Positions 47,280 to 59,104 of a DNA stretch of 64,000 nt are shown here, one piece after another. The notes beneath the pieces were generated by a model that was not told the DNA's origin, searched no databases, and worked only from the letters and a program-made list of their open reading frames with translations. Position 1 is the first letter of the stretch. The number at the start of each line of letters is the position of its first letter. A program made the translations under genes and the position numbers. The stretch is from Prionace glauca (lineage: Eukaryota > Chordata > Chondrichthyes > Carcharhiniformes > Carcharhinidae): contig CM075756.1 of assembly GCA_037974335.1 (NCBI GenBank), forward strand, positions 8,990,638-9,054,637. The letters are read 5' to 3'.

Positions 47280-47830
47280 GTTGGAAGAACAAGGCGGGGC
47301 AATCGAAGTAAAGTTTGCTGAATTATAACGAGTTGAGTGACCGGAGGTATCTCTACGAGAAAACCGCATTAGGTCTGCCTGAAAAACTAGTTGACAAGGC
47401 ATAAGGAATCGTTGGCTATACAAACAGAGATAGAGTGCAAGGGCATGGAGAGCATGTTAAACCACTGCAAAACATTACTTCTGTCTCAATTGGAGTCTTA
47501 CGTCTTTGGAAGGATATGAAAGCAATACTGTGTGAAAGATTTGCACAAGAAGATTCTCGAAATATAGGATGTCAGTTATATTGATTGATTGGGGAAACTG
47601 GAGCTGTGCTTTTTCGAGCTGGTGAGCTTGAGGTGATAATTGGTGTTAAAAATCATGAGGCGTCTGAAGGGAGGAGTTAGAGAAAGACTGATTCTATTGG
47701 CGGCAGAATTGAGACCAAGATTTAAGGTGAAAGACAAAAATACCAAGGATGACTTGAGGACAACACATCCTAAGTGGCGAGAACTTAGGATGTAGAATGC
47801 ATTACCGTGGGATGTTCTCGTTGTTTTGAA
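47280..47830 (+). repeat. CR1-like LINE fragment, old
   Basis: Decayed CR1 ORF2 C-terminal sequence on the plus strand. The blocks 'GGCGGCAGAATTGAGACCAA..' and 'GTAGAATGCATTACC' correspond to the ORF2 end of the CR1 copies here. No gene between V-I and here. Confidence 0.45.
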
Positions 47831-48600
47831 TTACCATGTGCAATTGCTTCTTCTATTCAGGACTTCTTTGTTATGTAGTTCTGATTCTCTCCTTTTTTTG
47901 CATGTTACTTGGTGCTGCATTAATCCATCTGAGTTTACCGAATGGCATATTTCTGTCAAAAGCTAGATTCTTGCTGAGTTAAAAACCTTCGTCTGAGTGT
48001 CAACAGCAGTTTGGAATACAGAAACTCAGGTTGATTAATAGACTGCCGAGTAACATACAAAGAAGGGGAAGATCAGAGCTACATAACAAAGACGTCCTGA
48101 ATAAAAATAACAATTGAATCTGGTATTTCAACTTTACTGTGAATCTGAAGTCTCATGTTGTCTTCACAATTTTTTAAAGCATTTAACTAGGTATTATACT
48201 TTAACCCTCGTTAACCAAAATGGTCTCCGCAAATTTCTAGGAAACAGGCTCTAGGATTTTCATGGCATGTCTCTGTTCATTTATGACGGACTCGGGAGTG
48301 TTTGAATGCCGTGCTCCTGTTCCCGTGAAATAGGCTACAGAAGGGCTGAACGGTCTTCTTCTTCGCCAGCGGAACGAAATCGAATAGTTTGAACGAGAGT
48401 CTAGCTATCGCGGCGTAAATGTCTGAGCGGCAGGGTGGCCCTCGTTTTCTTGTTGTATAAGACGCTTGAGTTGGTTGAATGGGTCCCTCATGTCCCCGTC
48501 TAACAGAGTCGAGGAGACTAAATGGTACTCCTCCTGTCCTTGCGTAAGTCATAAGGGGTTGACTTGGCCTCATCCTGTTTTTATGTAACAATCACGAGGG
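47831..48600. other. Stretch without a recognisable gene
   Basis: No TCR element or named repeat was identified. Confidence 0.35.
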
Positions 48601-48744
48601 GTTGAATGGCCCTTCTCTCTCCCTGTCTTTTGAATCAACTTTCCTTCGATGCTCTTGTGCTTCATCAGCCAAAATCAACCTCTGCTGCCCTTGTCTTTGT
48701 GCAGAAAGTAAATATGTTGTCAAAGCATTACAAGCCACGATTCT

Positions 48745-49017
48745 TCCGTTCGTCCGTCCGTCCACTCACCCACCCACCATTCCACCCACCCACCCATCCA
48801 CCCACATGTTCTTCCTTCCTTTCTTCCTTCCTTCCTTCCATCCATCCATTCATCCACCTGTCCATCCCTCCACACATTCATCTCTCCATCCATCCATCTT
48901 TCTGTACATCCGTTTGTCCATCCACCCGTCTGTCCGTTCATTCTTCCATCCATCTATCCATCTATCCATCGATCCATCCATCCACCTATCTATCTATCCA
49001 TGGATCCATCCATCCAC

Positions 49018-49107
<90 letters not shown>

Positions 49108-49115
49108 GTTCTTGT
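48745..49115 (+). repeat. CCAT / CTAT tetranucleotide repeat block
   Basis: A compound array: CCAC, CCAT and CTTC variants in 48745-49017, then a near-perfect (CTAT)n at 49018-49108, followed by pyrimidine-rich sequence to about 49210. The long overlapping Ser/Ile/Tyr and Pro/His open frames here are repeat translations. Confidence 0.93.
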
Positions 49116-49480
49116 CTTTCATTCTTTCTTTCTTGTTGTTCTTTCTCTGTTGCTTTCTTCCTTTATTTGTTCCTTTCCTCCTTCCTTCCTTTCTTCTTTT
49201 TTTCTTGATATCATTTACTTACTTGTTTTATAGTTACTGCTGTTTTCCATGAACATTTCTTTTGCACGTCTATCACATCCAACGGTATTATTAAACGACA
49301 CCCCTCGGCCTTCTCTTTCCCGGTAAGGACTGTTAGGACCAAATGCAGAAACTCCAAGCTGTTTTATGATGTTAATCTAGACCCCAAGTTTTACCTTTGG
49401 TTTTGGCATGGGTGTGCACAAAGTATGACACTCCAGGTATGATTCAAGTCACCCACTAGGGGGGGTTTATCCAAAGAAAG

Positions 49481-49796
49481 TTTATAGAGTCCATACTGTG
49501 CAGAAGGGGGTTGTTCGATCCATTGATCCTGCAGCAACAACAATTCCATCCAGGCCCTATCCCTGTAACCCCACGAATTTAGGTTCCTAGACTCCCTGAT
49601 GCTAAGGGGCAATTTACCATGACCAGTCAACCTAACCCTCATGTCTTTGGAGTATGGGAGGAAACCAGAGCATCTGGAGTAAACCCATTGAGGACAGGGA
49701 GAACATGGAAACTCAACGCAGTCACCCAAAGCTGCAGCTGAACCTTCCTGTTGCTGTGAGGCAGCAATGTCACCCGCTGTGCCATCCTGCCTTCCT
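49481..49796 (-). repeat. tRNA-derived SINE (V-SINE/HE1 type), diverged
   Basis: The complement: ATACTGTGCAGAAGGGGGTT, the core GGAAACCAGAGCATCTGGAG, and the head GCTGTGCCATCCTGCCTTCC. Confidence 0.75.
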
Positions 49797-49798
49797 AT

Positions 49799-50155
49799 TA
49801 TAAGACCATAACAGCATACAGTATAGGAGCAGAAGTAGGCCATTCGGCCCCTTGAGTCAGCTCCGTCATTTATTCATTGCTGATTTAATTCTCATCCCTA
49901 TGCTCCTGCTTCCTCCCATATCCCTTAATCCCCCTATTGATCTATCTATCTATCTATCTTTGTCTTAAAGACATCCAATGGAATGACCTCCACAGCCCTC
50001 TGTGGCAATGAAGTCCACAGATTAACCACAATCTGGCGGAATAAATGCATCTCATCTCAGTTTTAAAGGAGTGTCCCTTCGCTCTGAAGTTATCTGCTCG
50101 AGTTCTTGTCTCTCCCACTATTGGAAACATCCTCTCCATCTGCAATCTATATAGA
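49799..50155 (-). repeat. CR1 LINE 3' end
   Basis: GGAGCAGAAGTAGGCCATTC at the 3' end. Upstream in sense is a stretch encoding MERMFPIVGETRTRADNF. It is cut short on the 5' side. Confidence 0.75.
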
Positions 50156-51000
50156 CCTCAGTTCTTTATGAAAGCAGTGAAAATAAAACAAACTATTGGA
50201 CATAACTTTTACCAATTACAAGTATTGACAGAACATAGTATAACTCCAGTGGCTAACTAGCTCTTCTGTTCCACATTAAATACCATCCCACAGACACATA
50301 CTTCTTCAGATTTGGCACAGAAACAAGTATGTTCACGTGATGCTGGATCTTCAGCTGTTCACATGTGCTGTGAATTGGTCCTGCTAAACATTGGATAAAA
50401 TCTCCCAGGCTCCCTAGTCCTGGAAATTCCCAAAAAGCAACTGCAGAAGACAGAGAGAGAGTTAGAGACACTGCCTTCTTCCACGAACTGCTGGCAGTAA
50501 TTGAGAAATGAAACAAAAGTCTTGTAATACTCTGTAAAAAAAAGAGGCTTAAGGCATATCACGTGACTGGTCAATCATCTATAATCAAACTCCACTCATC
50601 AATCTCCAAAGAATTATTAAACCCCAGAATCTTGCATTAATCCAGATTAAAATCCACATGTTATCAATTTTCAGATCATCATTCATAGTGCCTCAGCAGC
50701 AATAATGGATACCAGTTACAGAGAACATGGTTCCAACAAAATTCCAGAACCTGCTAGAAGCACCCCACAGAGAAACATGCTCAAAATACATTTCTTTAAG
50801 GCACAGTATCGCCATAGGAACACGAGTCTGCTTATCACTACAGATAGAGATAAAAATCACTTCAGATGTAGTTCTTGTGAATTATCCTTTACATGTTGTT
50901 GAGTTCACGATTGCTAACCTGTCACTCTCCATTCTAATGCGGCCAATGTTCTCTTAAAAATGCGTTCGCTCTCCAAATTGAACGCCTTTAGAACAGACGA
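50156..51000. other. 3' flank of V-J, no gene recognised
   Basis: I see no RSS, TCR exon or named repeat. A simple, T-rich stretch. Confidence 0.35.
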
Positions 51001-51082
51001 TTCCCTGGCTTTATCTCACACAATTGGTTTTTGATATTTTTAAGGTTTTTGTTGAACTGTTCCATCTATCTGAGTCACTGTG

Positions 51083-51544
51083 AAGACTCCAGGCGCAGTA
51101 ATACACGGCCGAATTATTCACCCTCAGGCTAGAAGATGATAGACCGAACTTATATTTACTTGCTCGCTTGGCGCTGAAACCGTCGTCCGACCCCTCTGAG
51201 ACCACGCGGTCTGTTTGCATGGAGTAAAACATCAGCTGCAGCCCTTTCCCCGGGTATTGTCTGTACCAGTACAGGTTAAGAATGCTACTGCTCCCCTCCA
51301 CAGTACACGCCAGTTCCAATGCATCCCCACGAAATTTTGATACAGCAACGGGAATCTGGTGAATAACTTGCATGTTCACGTCTGGGAAAGATGGAGCGAA
51401 AGGGAGGTCAATAAACCAGGAGATTTGGGAAAAAGATTGGCGGAATGAAAAATATAGGAAAAATATCATAAACGAATATTATTAAATATAGTTTTTGTTT
51501 CACTTACATTGAAGCAGCAACATCAGAGCCAGCAAAAGATGCAT
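51083..51544 (-). CDS. TRBV segment V-J, TRBV30-like
   Basis: Leader 51508-51544 (37 bp, MHLLLALMLLLQ, donor GTAAG), a short 126-bp intron, V exon 51083-51381 after TTTCCCAG. It encodes IHQIPVAVSKFRGDALELAC, TVEGSSSILNLYWYRQYPG, KGLQLMFYS and VYYCAWS. These blocks resemble mammalian TRBV30 (TVEGTS, NLYWYRQ, GLQLLFYS, CAWS). RSS is consensus: heptamer CACAGTG (51076-51082), 23-bp spacer, nonamer ACAAAAACC (51044-51052). It is intact and likely functional, and it is the only minus-strand V in this right-hand group. Confidence 0.93.
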
Positions 51545-51620
51545 CTTATAAAGTATTCTCTTGATCAGTTAACGTTTAAGAAAAGGATTGATGAGTGTTG
51601 GAGCAACCAGACCGCTCCTC

Positions 51621-51630
51621 TGACATCATT
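51621..51630 (-). promoter_or_regulatory. CRE-like promoter motif upstream of V-J
   Basis: In sense AATGATGTCA, 77 bp upstream of the V-J start codon, near the TRBV decamer AGTGATGTCA; one base differs. Confidence 0.55.
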
Positions 51631-51699
51631 GGAAAGAACAAGAAGCCCATAAGTCAGTATTATAATGTTGGCCATGCCCCTCGTCCAGTTGAACCAATC

Positions 51700-52540
51700 A
51701 GAATCGAGTTTGAGTGTAAATCTCATTCTCTCCATACCTCACTGCTTCGCCCTCTCTTAAATTGTGTCTGTCTTTCACTCTCTCCGCATACATCTAGGGA
51801 GGGGAGGATGAAAAGGCAAAACACTTTCCTTAAATTCACAGCATGCTGGCGTCAGTAGCAAGTTCAAAAAATACTGTCCATCTTCAATAGCCGTTGAGAA
51901 ATTCATCGCGAGTCACTTTCTTGACAGCTAAAAGGTTGGCTAGACAATGCCAGAGGAGAACTGGTCAGCCACATTGGCCTGATCCGGAATCACGTTGGAG
52001 GCAAGGCAGGGTGTAGATGGCAGATCTGCTTGCTTCCAGACATCAATGAGTTACAATAATCCAGTAGTTTCATTGACACTAATACTAATATCCACTTTTT
52101 ATTACAGATTTGATTCAATTGACGCCAGGACAGGGAGCTAAACTCGTGGCCGTAGATCATTGGCCTACTCTTCCATATCACTACACCAGAGACATATCCA
52201 CTATGCAGTCAGATCGACTCAGACACGGAAGTGACTGCAACGGCAGCGGGGATAAACAGCGTTAGTCTTACTGGATTCAGATTAAAGTTCGCCACTCGTT
52301 GAGAAGCTGGCGAATGATTCAGATTAACTCGAACTGGTTGCACGTTTAAAATAACTTCAGAATCCGCTGTTTTTGAACGAATATAAATATCTAGCTCACA
52401 CATTATTTACACCCCGGAAATGACATCTAGGGGCCAACGACCAATAAGAAATTGATCCCTTGCACTTCGACGTCGAACAACTTGAAGGACGACAGATTTT
52501 CACTCACTGCCCAAAATTTGAGAAATCGTGCAGTTAAACA
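51700..52540. other. V-J / V-K interval
   Basis: No gene. Its right part (52270-52550) is homologous to the 5' flank of V-H and V-G. An AAATGACATC motif lies at about 52419-52428, some 125 bp upstream of the V-K ATG. Confidence 0.5.
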
Positions 52541-52550
52541 CTCTTTAAAG

Positions 52551-53393
52551 ATGTATGGGCCTCGGCTCTGCGTTCTCTTGCTCCTGTTACCGGGTAAGAT
52601 GAAATTGGCCTCTGAGTTATTAGTGATGCTCACTGTTATTACCTGTGTAAACCGATTAGGGATTAATCCACTGTCCGAGTTCATTCATTCCGTTTCAAAG
52701 TGTAGATTCACTCTGTTTATTGATTCTGTATCTCTTTGTCACTGTTTTTTTCCCTCTAAGACACTCTGTTCCTCCCTCTTACAACCTGTCTCCCTCGTTT
52801 CCTTCTTTAGTTAACCTCTTCTTTCGTCCGATTGTCTCTCAGAGCCCCTGTGTGTTTCCACTCTCTCTTTAGATCACTCTAGCCCATTTATAACGGATCA
52901 ATTGCCTTTTATTTATTCTCTCTGTCTCCAGTTGTCTTGTTTCCCTCATTCTCTCCACTATTTTCCTGGTTTTCACTCTTTGTCTACGTATCACCGCCTT
53001 ATTCTTCCGCTTTCATTCTCGCCTCCCTTCCCACTTTATTTTTCCGTTCTTCTACCCACTCAATGCTAACATTATTGCTTTTTCACTCTGGTTTACAGAT
53101 GTCGCGGCGGTGCTGGTCCAACAGACTCCAGCTTACATATCCAGTTCCCCGGCCACATCAATCAGCTTCGAATGCATTTACACAAAAGCAGATGCTAGCA
53201 GTGCTTTCTACTGGTATCGATGGCATCCTGGCCGTGAGCCGCAGATCCTCTCCTATTCATACGCTGGAAAGGTCACTATCTCCGGGGCGGCGGACGGTTT
53301 CAAGGCTCGACTTCACAACGACACCCACTTTTACCTTGAGTCCCCCAGCCTGAGGGCTAATCACTCCGCCGTGTATTACTGCGCCTGGAGTTA
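52551..53393 (+). CDS. TRBV segment V-K
   Basis: Leader 52551-52593 (43 bp, MYGPRLCVLLLLLPG, donor GTAAG), intron of 505 bp, V exon 53099-53393 after GTTTACAG. It encodes DVAAVLVQQTPAYISSSPAT, with Cys23 in SFECIYT, Trp41 in FYWYRWHPGREPQ, Cys104 in AVYYCAWS, and sequons NDT and NHS. RSS: heptamer CACAGTA (53394-53400), 23-bp spacer, nonamer GCAAAAACC (53424-53432). It is intact. It is the best plus-strand member of the CAWS family and the near paralogue of V-H and V-G. Confidence 0.93.
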
Positions 53394-53499
53394 CACAGTA
53401 ACTCACACATACGGAAGAGCTCAGCAAAAACCCAAAATGGATCCTAAAACTGAATAGGAGATATATTTATCATTTTCGCTGCCCTCCTGATGTCTAGCT

Positions 53500-53610
53500 G
53501 TTCGTCTGTCTATCTGTCTCTCTCGCTTTCTCTATCTATCTACCTATCTATCTGCCTATCTGTATATCTATCTATCTATCTGTCGCCGTTATCTATCTAT
53601 AGCTGTTATC
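53500..53610 (+). repeat. CTAT/CTGT tetranucleotide repeat 3' of V-K
   Basis: Imperfect runs of TCTATC and TCTGTC beyond the RSS, as after V-A, V-C and V-H. Confidence 0.88.
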
Positions 53611-53694
53611 TAACTATTCTCTAAAAGCCATTCATTGCATTCCAACATTTAAAGAAATAACAGAAATCTTGTTTACCTATTTTATTAATGTCGA

Positions 53695-54018
53695 TAGGTG
53701 GCACGGTACCACAGTGATTAGCACTGCTGTCTCACGGCACCAGCGACCCGGGTTTGATTCCCGGCTTGGGTCACTGTCTTTGCAGAGATTGCACATTATC
53801 CGCTTGTCTGCGTGGGTTTCCTCCGAGCGCTCGGGTTCCCTCCCACAGCCCAAGGATGTGTGGGTTAGGTGGATTGGCCACGCTAAATTGCCTTTAGTGT
53901 TACGGGACTAGTTAGGGTAAATGCGTGAAGTTATGGGGATAGGGCCTGGGTGGGACTGTGGCCCGTGTCGACTCGATGGGCCGAATGGTCTCCTTCTGCA
54001 CTGTGGAATTCTATGACT
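53695..54018 (+). repeat. tRNA-derived SINE (V-SINE/HE1 type)
   Basis: Head GGTGGCACGGTACCACAGTG, B box GGGTTTGATTCC, core TGCGTGGGTTTCCTCC and tail GGTCTCCTTCTGCACTGTGG. Complete. Confidence 0.88.
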
Positions 54019-54280
54019 GTTCCGCTTTCTTTCAAATGAGGTTCTGTCTTTGGCTCTATGTCACTCTTTCCTTTGTCTTACAACCCGTAACATATTATTG
54101 ATTATTTGAAACACTCACCACTTTTGGCAATATCCATTCTGTGCACTTTATAAAACAAGTCATGCACTTATTACAATAGTATTATAAACTGATAGAACTC
54201 AGAAGAAGAGCACTCAGTCCATAGTGCCAGATTTTTCCTTTTCGCAGGGCTTACTGATGAATTCATAGTCCTTATTGTTT

Positions 54281-54578
54281 TATTATTAGTGTCACAAGTA
54301 AGCTTCCATTAACACTGCTATGAAGTTACTGTGGAAATCCCGTGGTCCCTACAGTCCTGCACCTATCCGGATTCACTGAGTGAACATTTAGCACGACCGA
54401 TGCACTAACCAGCACGCATTTCGGCTTCTGAAAGGAAACCGGAGCACCCTGAGGAGACCCACGCAGACACGGGGAGAACATATGAATTCCGCAAAGGCAG
54501 TGACCGAAGCTGGGAATCGGACCCAGGTCCCTGGCGCTGCGAGGCAGCAGTGCTGACCAGTGTGCCACCATTCCTTCC
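54281..54578 (-). repeat. tRNA-derived SINE, TTATTAGTG-tail subfamily
   Basis: The complement: TATTATTAGTGTCACAAGTA, CACTGCTATGAAGTTACTGT, the core GGAAACCGGAGCACCCTGAG. Complete. Confidence 0.83.
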
Positions 54579-55667
54579 ATGACCTCGTTGCAAACCATAC
54601 AAAGAAATGAGCTTCATACATTTTCCAGTTATGTTTTAAAAACTACGGACGAATTTGTTGTCGCTGCCCTTACAGACAGTGCTATTCCAAATGAAACAAT
54701 TGGCTGTGGAGAAGGACTCACTACTCATTTACTCCTCTATTGATCATGTGATATGGATATAGTGCGGGGAAAATGACCCGAAGAAGGACGGCCATTAAAT
54801 AGTTGAATGGCAAAGCGGACTCGAGGACAGGAATGGCCTACTTCTGCTCCGATATTCCCATACTCCCTTTCCGTTTTCCTTTTGCCATTTACCTTAAGTC
54901 AATGCTCCATGCTTAACGGCAATCCTATCAGTTTCTGCACAGTCATTATTTACATTATCAAAGCGTTTTCCGAAATCTCTTTCAAATTTCCCCTTATTTT
55001 CACCACACCGCTCCCCAACTGCCCCCCCCCCCCCCCCCCCCGCGGCCACCTCCATCGCCAAACCATAACATGAGCTTAGAACCTTAAACATGTCAAGGAT
55101 GACTCAGAGTGCAAAATGGCGACATCTATTCAGATACCAGTCTGGCTGCACACCTGACACCTGTCAGCCCTTTAAACTTTTGTTGAAAACCGTCAACCAA
55201 CTTCTCCAGCAGACTATGTGTCCTTTGAAGAATTTGCAAAGCATCCAAGAGTTTAGCACAATGTATAGTTTAGCCCTTTAAAACTCGGCTCTGTTTTGAA
55301 ACACGGGAGCACTTTAACGTGACATAACAGATTATGGGATCATCGAGGGCGTATGAAGACCATTCAGCCCACTGATCCCGGGCCCAACGTCTTGAAAGAA
55401 CCGGACATTCCTCTCACATCGTTCCCCCTGCAACTCTTCCTCATCTCGTTCTATTGTTAATTTCATGTATTATTCAGCATAACCAAATCCATATGATAGT
55501 GCCTTGTACGCTTTCACTGCATTTTGGGTAGATATTTCCGGTGCTCTGGCACCACTTTGAGTCTAAAGAGGACTAAAAGAATATGGCCAGTTTCTCTGAA
55601 ATTTCGATTGCAAAATTTCCTCAGCATCTTGGAATTATCTCATAGAGGCTGTGTGCCTTGTCAAGGG
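54579..55667. other. 3' flank of V-K, homologous to 3' flank of V-H
   Basis: No gene. It has blocks shared with the flank of V-H (see 43166-45084) and a poly-C tract at about 55021-55041. Confidence 0.55.
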
Positions 55668-58030
55668 AGCAACATACGTACAAATTAAATGCAGGAGTAG
55701 GCCACACGGACTTAGAGCCTGCTCCACCATTCAATAAGATCATGGATGATGTGATTGTAATTTCAATCCCACATTCTTACCTGCACCAATAACCCTTCAC
55801 CTTCTTGTTAATCAAGAATCTATACAGTTAGGCATTAAAGTATTCAGCGGCTCTGCTTCCACTGCCTTTTGAGGAAGCGAGTTCCAGAGACTCTTGACCC
55901 TCTAAGTGAAAGATATTCTCCTCCTGTCTTAAATGAGTGGCTCCCAAGTTCCAAAGTCTCCTACAAGGTGAAACATCCTCTCTACACCAACTCTGTCAAA
56001 ACGCTTCAGGGTTTTAAAGGTTTAGGTCAAGTCGCTTCTTAATCTTCTGAACGCCAGTAAATCTAACCTCGCCAAATTTTCCCCATAAGTCAACACAACC
56101 ATTCCTGGTGTAGTCTCTGAATCGTTTCTAACGCATCTATACCTTTCCTTACAGAAGAAGACCAATACTGTACCCAATGCTCCAGATACGATCTGACCAG
56201 TGCCTTTACAATTAATCGCCCCATTTTGTGATCAATTCCCCTCAGATTAATTGATAACAACCTTTTAACTTTTCTAATCGCTTGCTGTATCTTTGTGCTA
56301 ACCTTTTGTAATTCATGCACGGGGACACCTGGATCTATCTGCACCTCAGAACTCTGCAATCTCTCATCATTTAGACAAAATGTTTCCATTGCCCATTCAC
56401 TTAATGCATCTATCTCCCTTTGTAACATCTTTACGTACGCTTCACAATTTACTTTCCTACCTAGCTTTGTGTTATTGGCAAATTTAGCAACCACACCACT
56501 GGTCTCTTTACCAAAGTCATTTATATCAATTGTAAACAGTTGCGACTGGAGAGCTGATCCCTGAGACACACCATACGTCATCCTGACAAACATAAAAAAA
56601 CTAATAATGCCAACTCTGTTTCTTGTTAAGTAACCAATCATAAATCCATGCCAAAATGCTACCACCTGCACCATTTGTTTTTATTTTACGCAATTGATGA
56701 GGCACTTTATCTAAATGTAGTACCTCCACACTGTTTCTCTTCATCAACACCACACATGGGGTGCTTCAAAGAACTCCAATAAATTGTTAAAACTTAATTT
56801 CCCTTTCACAAAAACGTACAGGCTCTGCTTGATTAAATGATGGCGTTTAAGTGCCTTGCCCTAAGAACGGTTTCTAACTTTTTCCCTGTGACAGTCATTA
56901 AGCCAACTCGTCTCTAGGTGGCACGGTGGCACAGGGATTAGCACTACTGCCTCACAGCTCCTGGGGCTTGGGTTTGATTCCCGTCTTGGGCACTTCTGTG
57001 CAGAGTTTATATGTTGTCTCCGTGTCTGTGTGTGTTTCTTCCGGGTGATCCTGTTCCTCCTGCACTCCAAACGATTTGCTGCAATGTGCATTGGCCATGC
57101 TAAATTCTCCCTCAGTATACCTGAACAGGCGCCGGAATGTGGCGACTAGGGGATTTTCACAGTAACTTCATTTCAGTATTAATGTAAGCCCACTCGTAAC
57201 ACTGATAAACTCCATAGCTTTATGATTTCTTTCTCCCTCCCTTTCGAATAAAAGTTACATTCAGTATCTTCCATTCTAAATGAACCTTCTCCGAATCTAA
57301 GGAATTTTGGAAAATTAAAGCCAATGTATCAGCCGTCTCAGTCGCCACTTCGTTCAAGGCCTTAGAGTGAAGTCTATCCAGGTCAAGGGATTTGGCAGAT
57401 TATAGACCCAGCAGTTTGCTCAATACGATCATATACAAAGTCTACTGAGTTACTCTTAAATTTGTACTCTCTGTCCTTTCTTACCATGATCTATTTATAA
57501 CTTCCTACATTAATACCTCTCTCACTTACCCTGGATTCACTCTTTGATATATCACACTGTTCTAAATTTGATCCCTTGCCCTTGTTGTTCACTTTAAAGC
57601 TCTCTCTACTTCTACTCTCTACTCCTCTGCGAGTGGTGCGACTCACGAGGACATCAGCCCTAGCACTCTTAATGTGTAGTCCTCTCAACGGTACAGATCC
57701 CACTTTCCTCATTATTGGTGCCAGTGCCTCATGAGCGGGAAACCATTTTTCCCACATCAGTCTCAGCCATGCAAACAGTTCTCTTATCTTATTTGCCCTA
57801 TGCCAATCTGTTCGTAGTTCAGATAATAATCAAGAAATTATAATCTTTGAGGACCTGCTTCTTAAATTGGTGCCTAGATCCACATACTGACTATGCAGAA
57901 CCTCTTTCCTCGTCCTACCTATGTTGTTAGGACCACGGCCATAACCATTGGATCCTTCCCTTCCCGTTTCAGGTTCCTCCCCCAGCCCTGAGCAGATATC
58001 TCAATACCTGGCATCGGGCAGGTAACACAA
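55668..58030 (-). repeat. CR1 LINE, longest copy, interrupted by a SINE
   Basis: In sense (right to left) the sequence reads through a CR1 ORF2. The minus strand shows GVSQGSALQSQLFTIDINDF and FANNTKLGRKV, altered forms of the reverse transcriptase motifs GVPQGS and FADDTKL. The catalytic FADD is changed to FANN, and the frame is broken in several places. A SINE at 56916-57210 splits the element, so the SINE is younger. Not a host gene. Confidence 0.8.
56916..57210 (+). repeat. tRNA-derived SINE inserted in the CR1 element
   Basis: GGTGGCACGGTGGCACAGGG head, B box GGGTTTGATTCC and a tail with ACAGTAACTTCATTTCAGTA and ACACTGATAAA, the tail subfamily of 25585, 45599 and 54281. Confidence 0.83.
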
Positions 58031-58211
58031 TGGCCTGGACACTTTTAGAGCTTGTGATTTCATGTACAAAGCATCCTTATAAAATTGTTAAGCACACAGG
58101 AATTGTGGGACGAGAAAATATCACGGTGCATGAAGCACCGATTGGTTCGATTCCAATATCAGGATCCGTTGACCACTGAAGGAATGTACACAATACTGTT
58201 TAACTTAGACT

Positions 58212-58281
58212 TCCTTAGCTATAGTGGTTAGTCTCCCCGTCTGTCACGCGGTAGACATGGGTTCAGTTTCCTGACGGGGAG
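58212..58281 (+). pseudogene. tRNA-Asp(GTC) pseudogene or tRNA-derived relic
   Basis: It aligns by eye with vertebrate tRNA-Asp over its length: TATAGTGGTTAGTCTCCCCG (A box), CTGTCACGCGG (anticodon GTC in a stem of the right sequence), and a 3' end CCTGACGGGGAG. The acceptor stem (TCCTTAG) is two bases short of the usual start and the T-stem does not pair well, so it is probably a pseudogene. Its location 17 bp from a SINE head could be coincidence. Confidence 0.65.
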
Positions 58282-58298
58282 CTCATCGCCATTTTAGA

Positions 58299-58616
58299 GC
58301 AGCATGGTGGCACAATGGTTAGCGCTGCTGCCTCACAGCGCCAGGGACTCGCGTTCAATTCCGGCCTCGGATCATTATCTGTGTGGAATCTGCACATTCT
58401 CTTCATGTCTCCGTGTGTTTCTTCTGGGTGCTCCGATTTCCTCCCACAGTTCAAAGATGTATGCGTTAGATGGATTGGCCATGCTAAATTGCCGATTAGT
58501 GTCAGGGGGTCTATCTAGGGTAAATGCATGGGGTTACGGGGATGGGGTCTGAGTGGGATTCGGCTGGATCCGCCAAAAGGCCTTCCTTTGCACTGCAGGA
58601 TTCAATGGTTCTATGA
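58299..58616 (+). repeat. tRNA-derived SINE (V-SINE/HE1 type)
   Basis: Head AGCATGGTGGCACAATGGTT, B box GCGTTCAATTCC, core and 3' tail ending TTCAATGGTTCTATGA. Complete. Confidence 0.86.
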
Positions 58617-59074
58617 ACTGGCTTGTAATCAGCACCCCGACCCTTCCACGGAGCCCCCTCTATTCCCCGAAAAGAACAACTGTGCGTGCGAAGATATGCT
58701 TAAAAATTGTATTTACTAAACGAGCTGCAGGGATGCTTATTAATCCCGAGTCCTGGAACAATCATCATAGGCATCATAGTCTCGCCACCGTGGGAATTTG
58801 AATTATATTCATTCAACATGTCGGCAATCATGTTATTACCAGCATTTGCAATGACATGAAAACTAGAATTCCGCAAAAAGGGAAAATGGTAGCCATTGCC
58901 CTTTCCGGAAGGAATTCAGATTCCCAACCTCTGGCAGTAAAGACCCCCCAAACGCACAGTCAAGCGGTTGAATTTGAAGTACCCTCATAAGTGGATTATC
59001 AATGCAGTCAGTTGTATTCAAGAAAATGTCTTACTACTCCCTCTCCAAGTCAAACTAGGATAGACAATTGAGCA

Positions 59075-59104
59075 TTTTCGTTTGAGCAAATGCTCAAACG
59101 AAAA
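59075..59104. other. Perfect 14-bp inverted repeat
   Basis: TTTTCGTTTGAGCA, two bases (AA), then TGCTCAAACGAAAA. The arms match fully, so it could form a hairpin. No terminator context or gene is near it. Confidence 0.95.

Noticed and set aside
48600-49252. Two overlapping open frames of about 200 codons with Pro/His/Ser repeats
   Set aside because: Translation of CCAT/CTAT simple repeats and a pyrimidine-rich tract.
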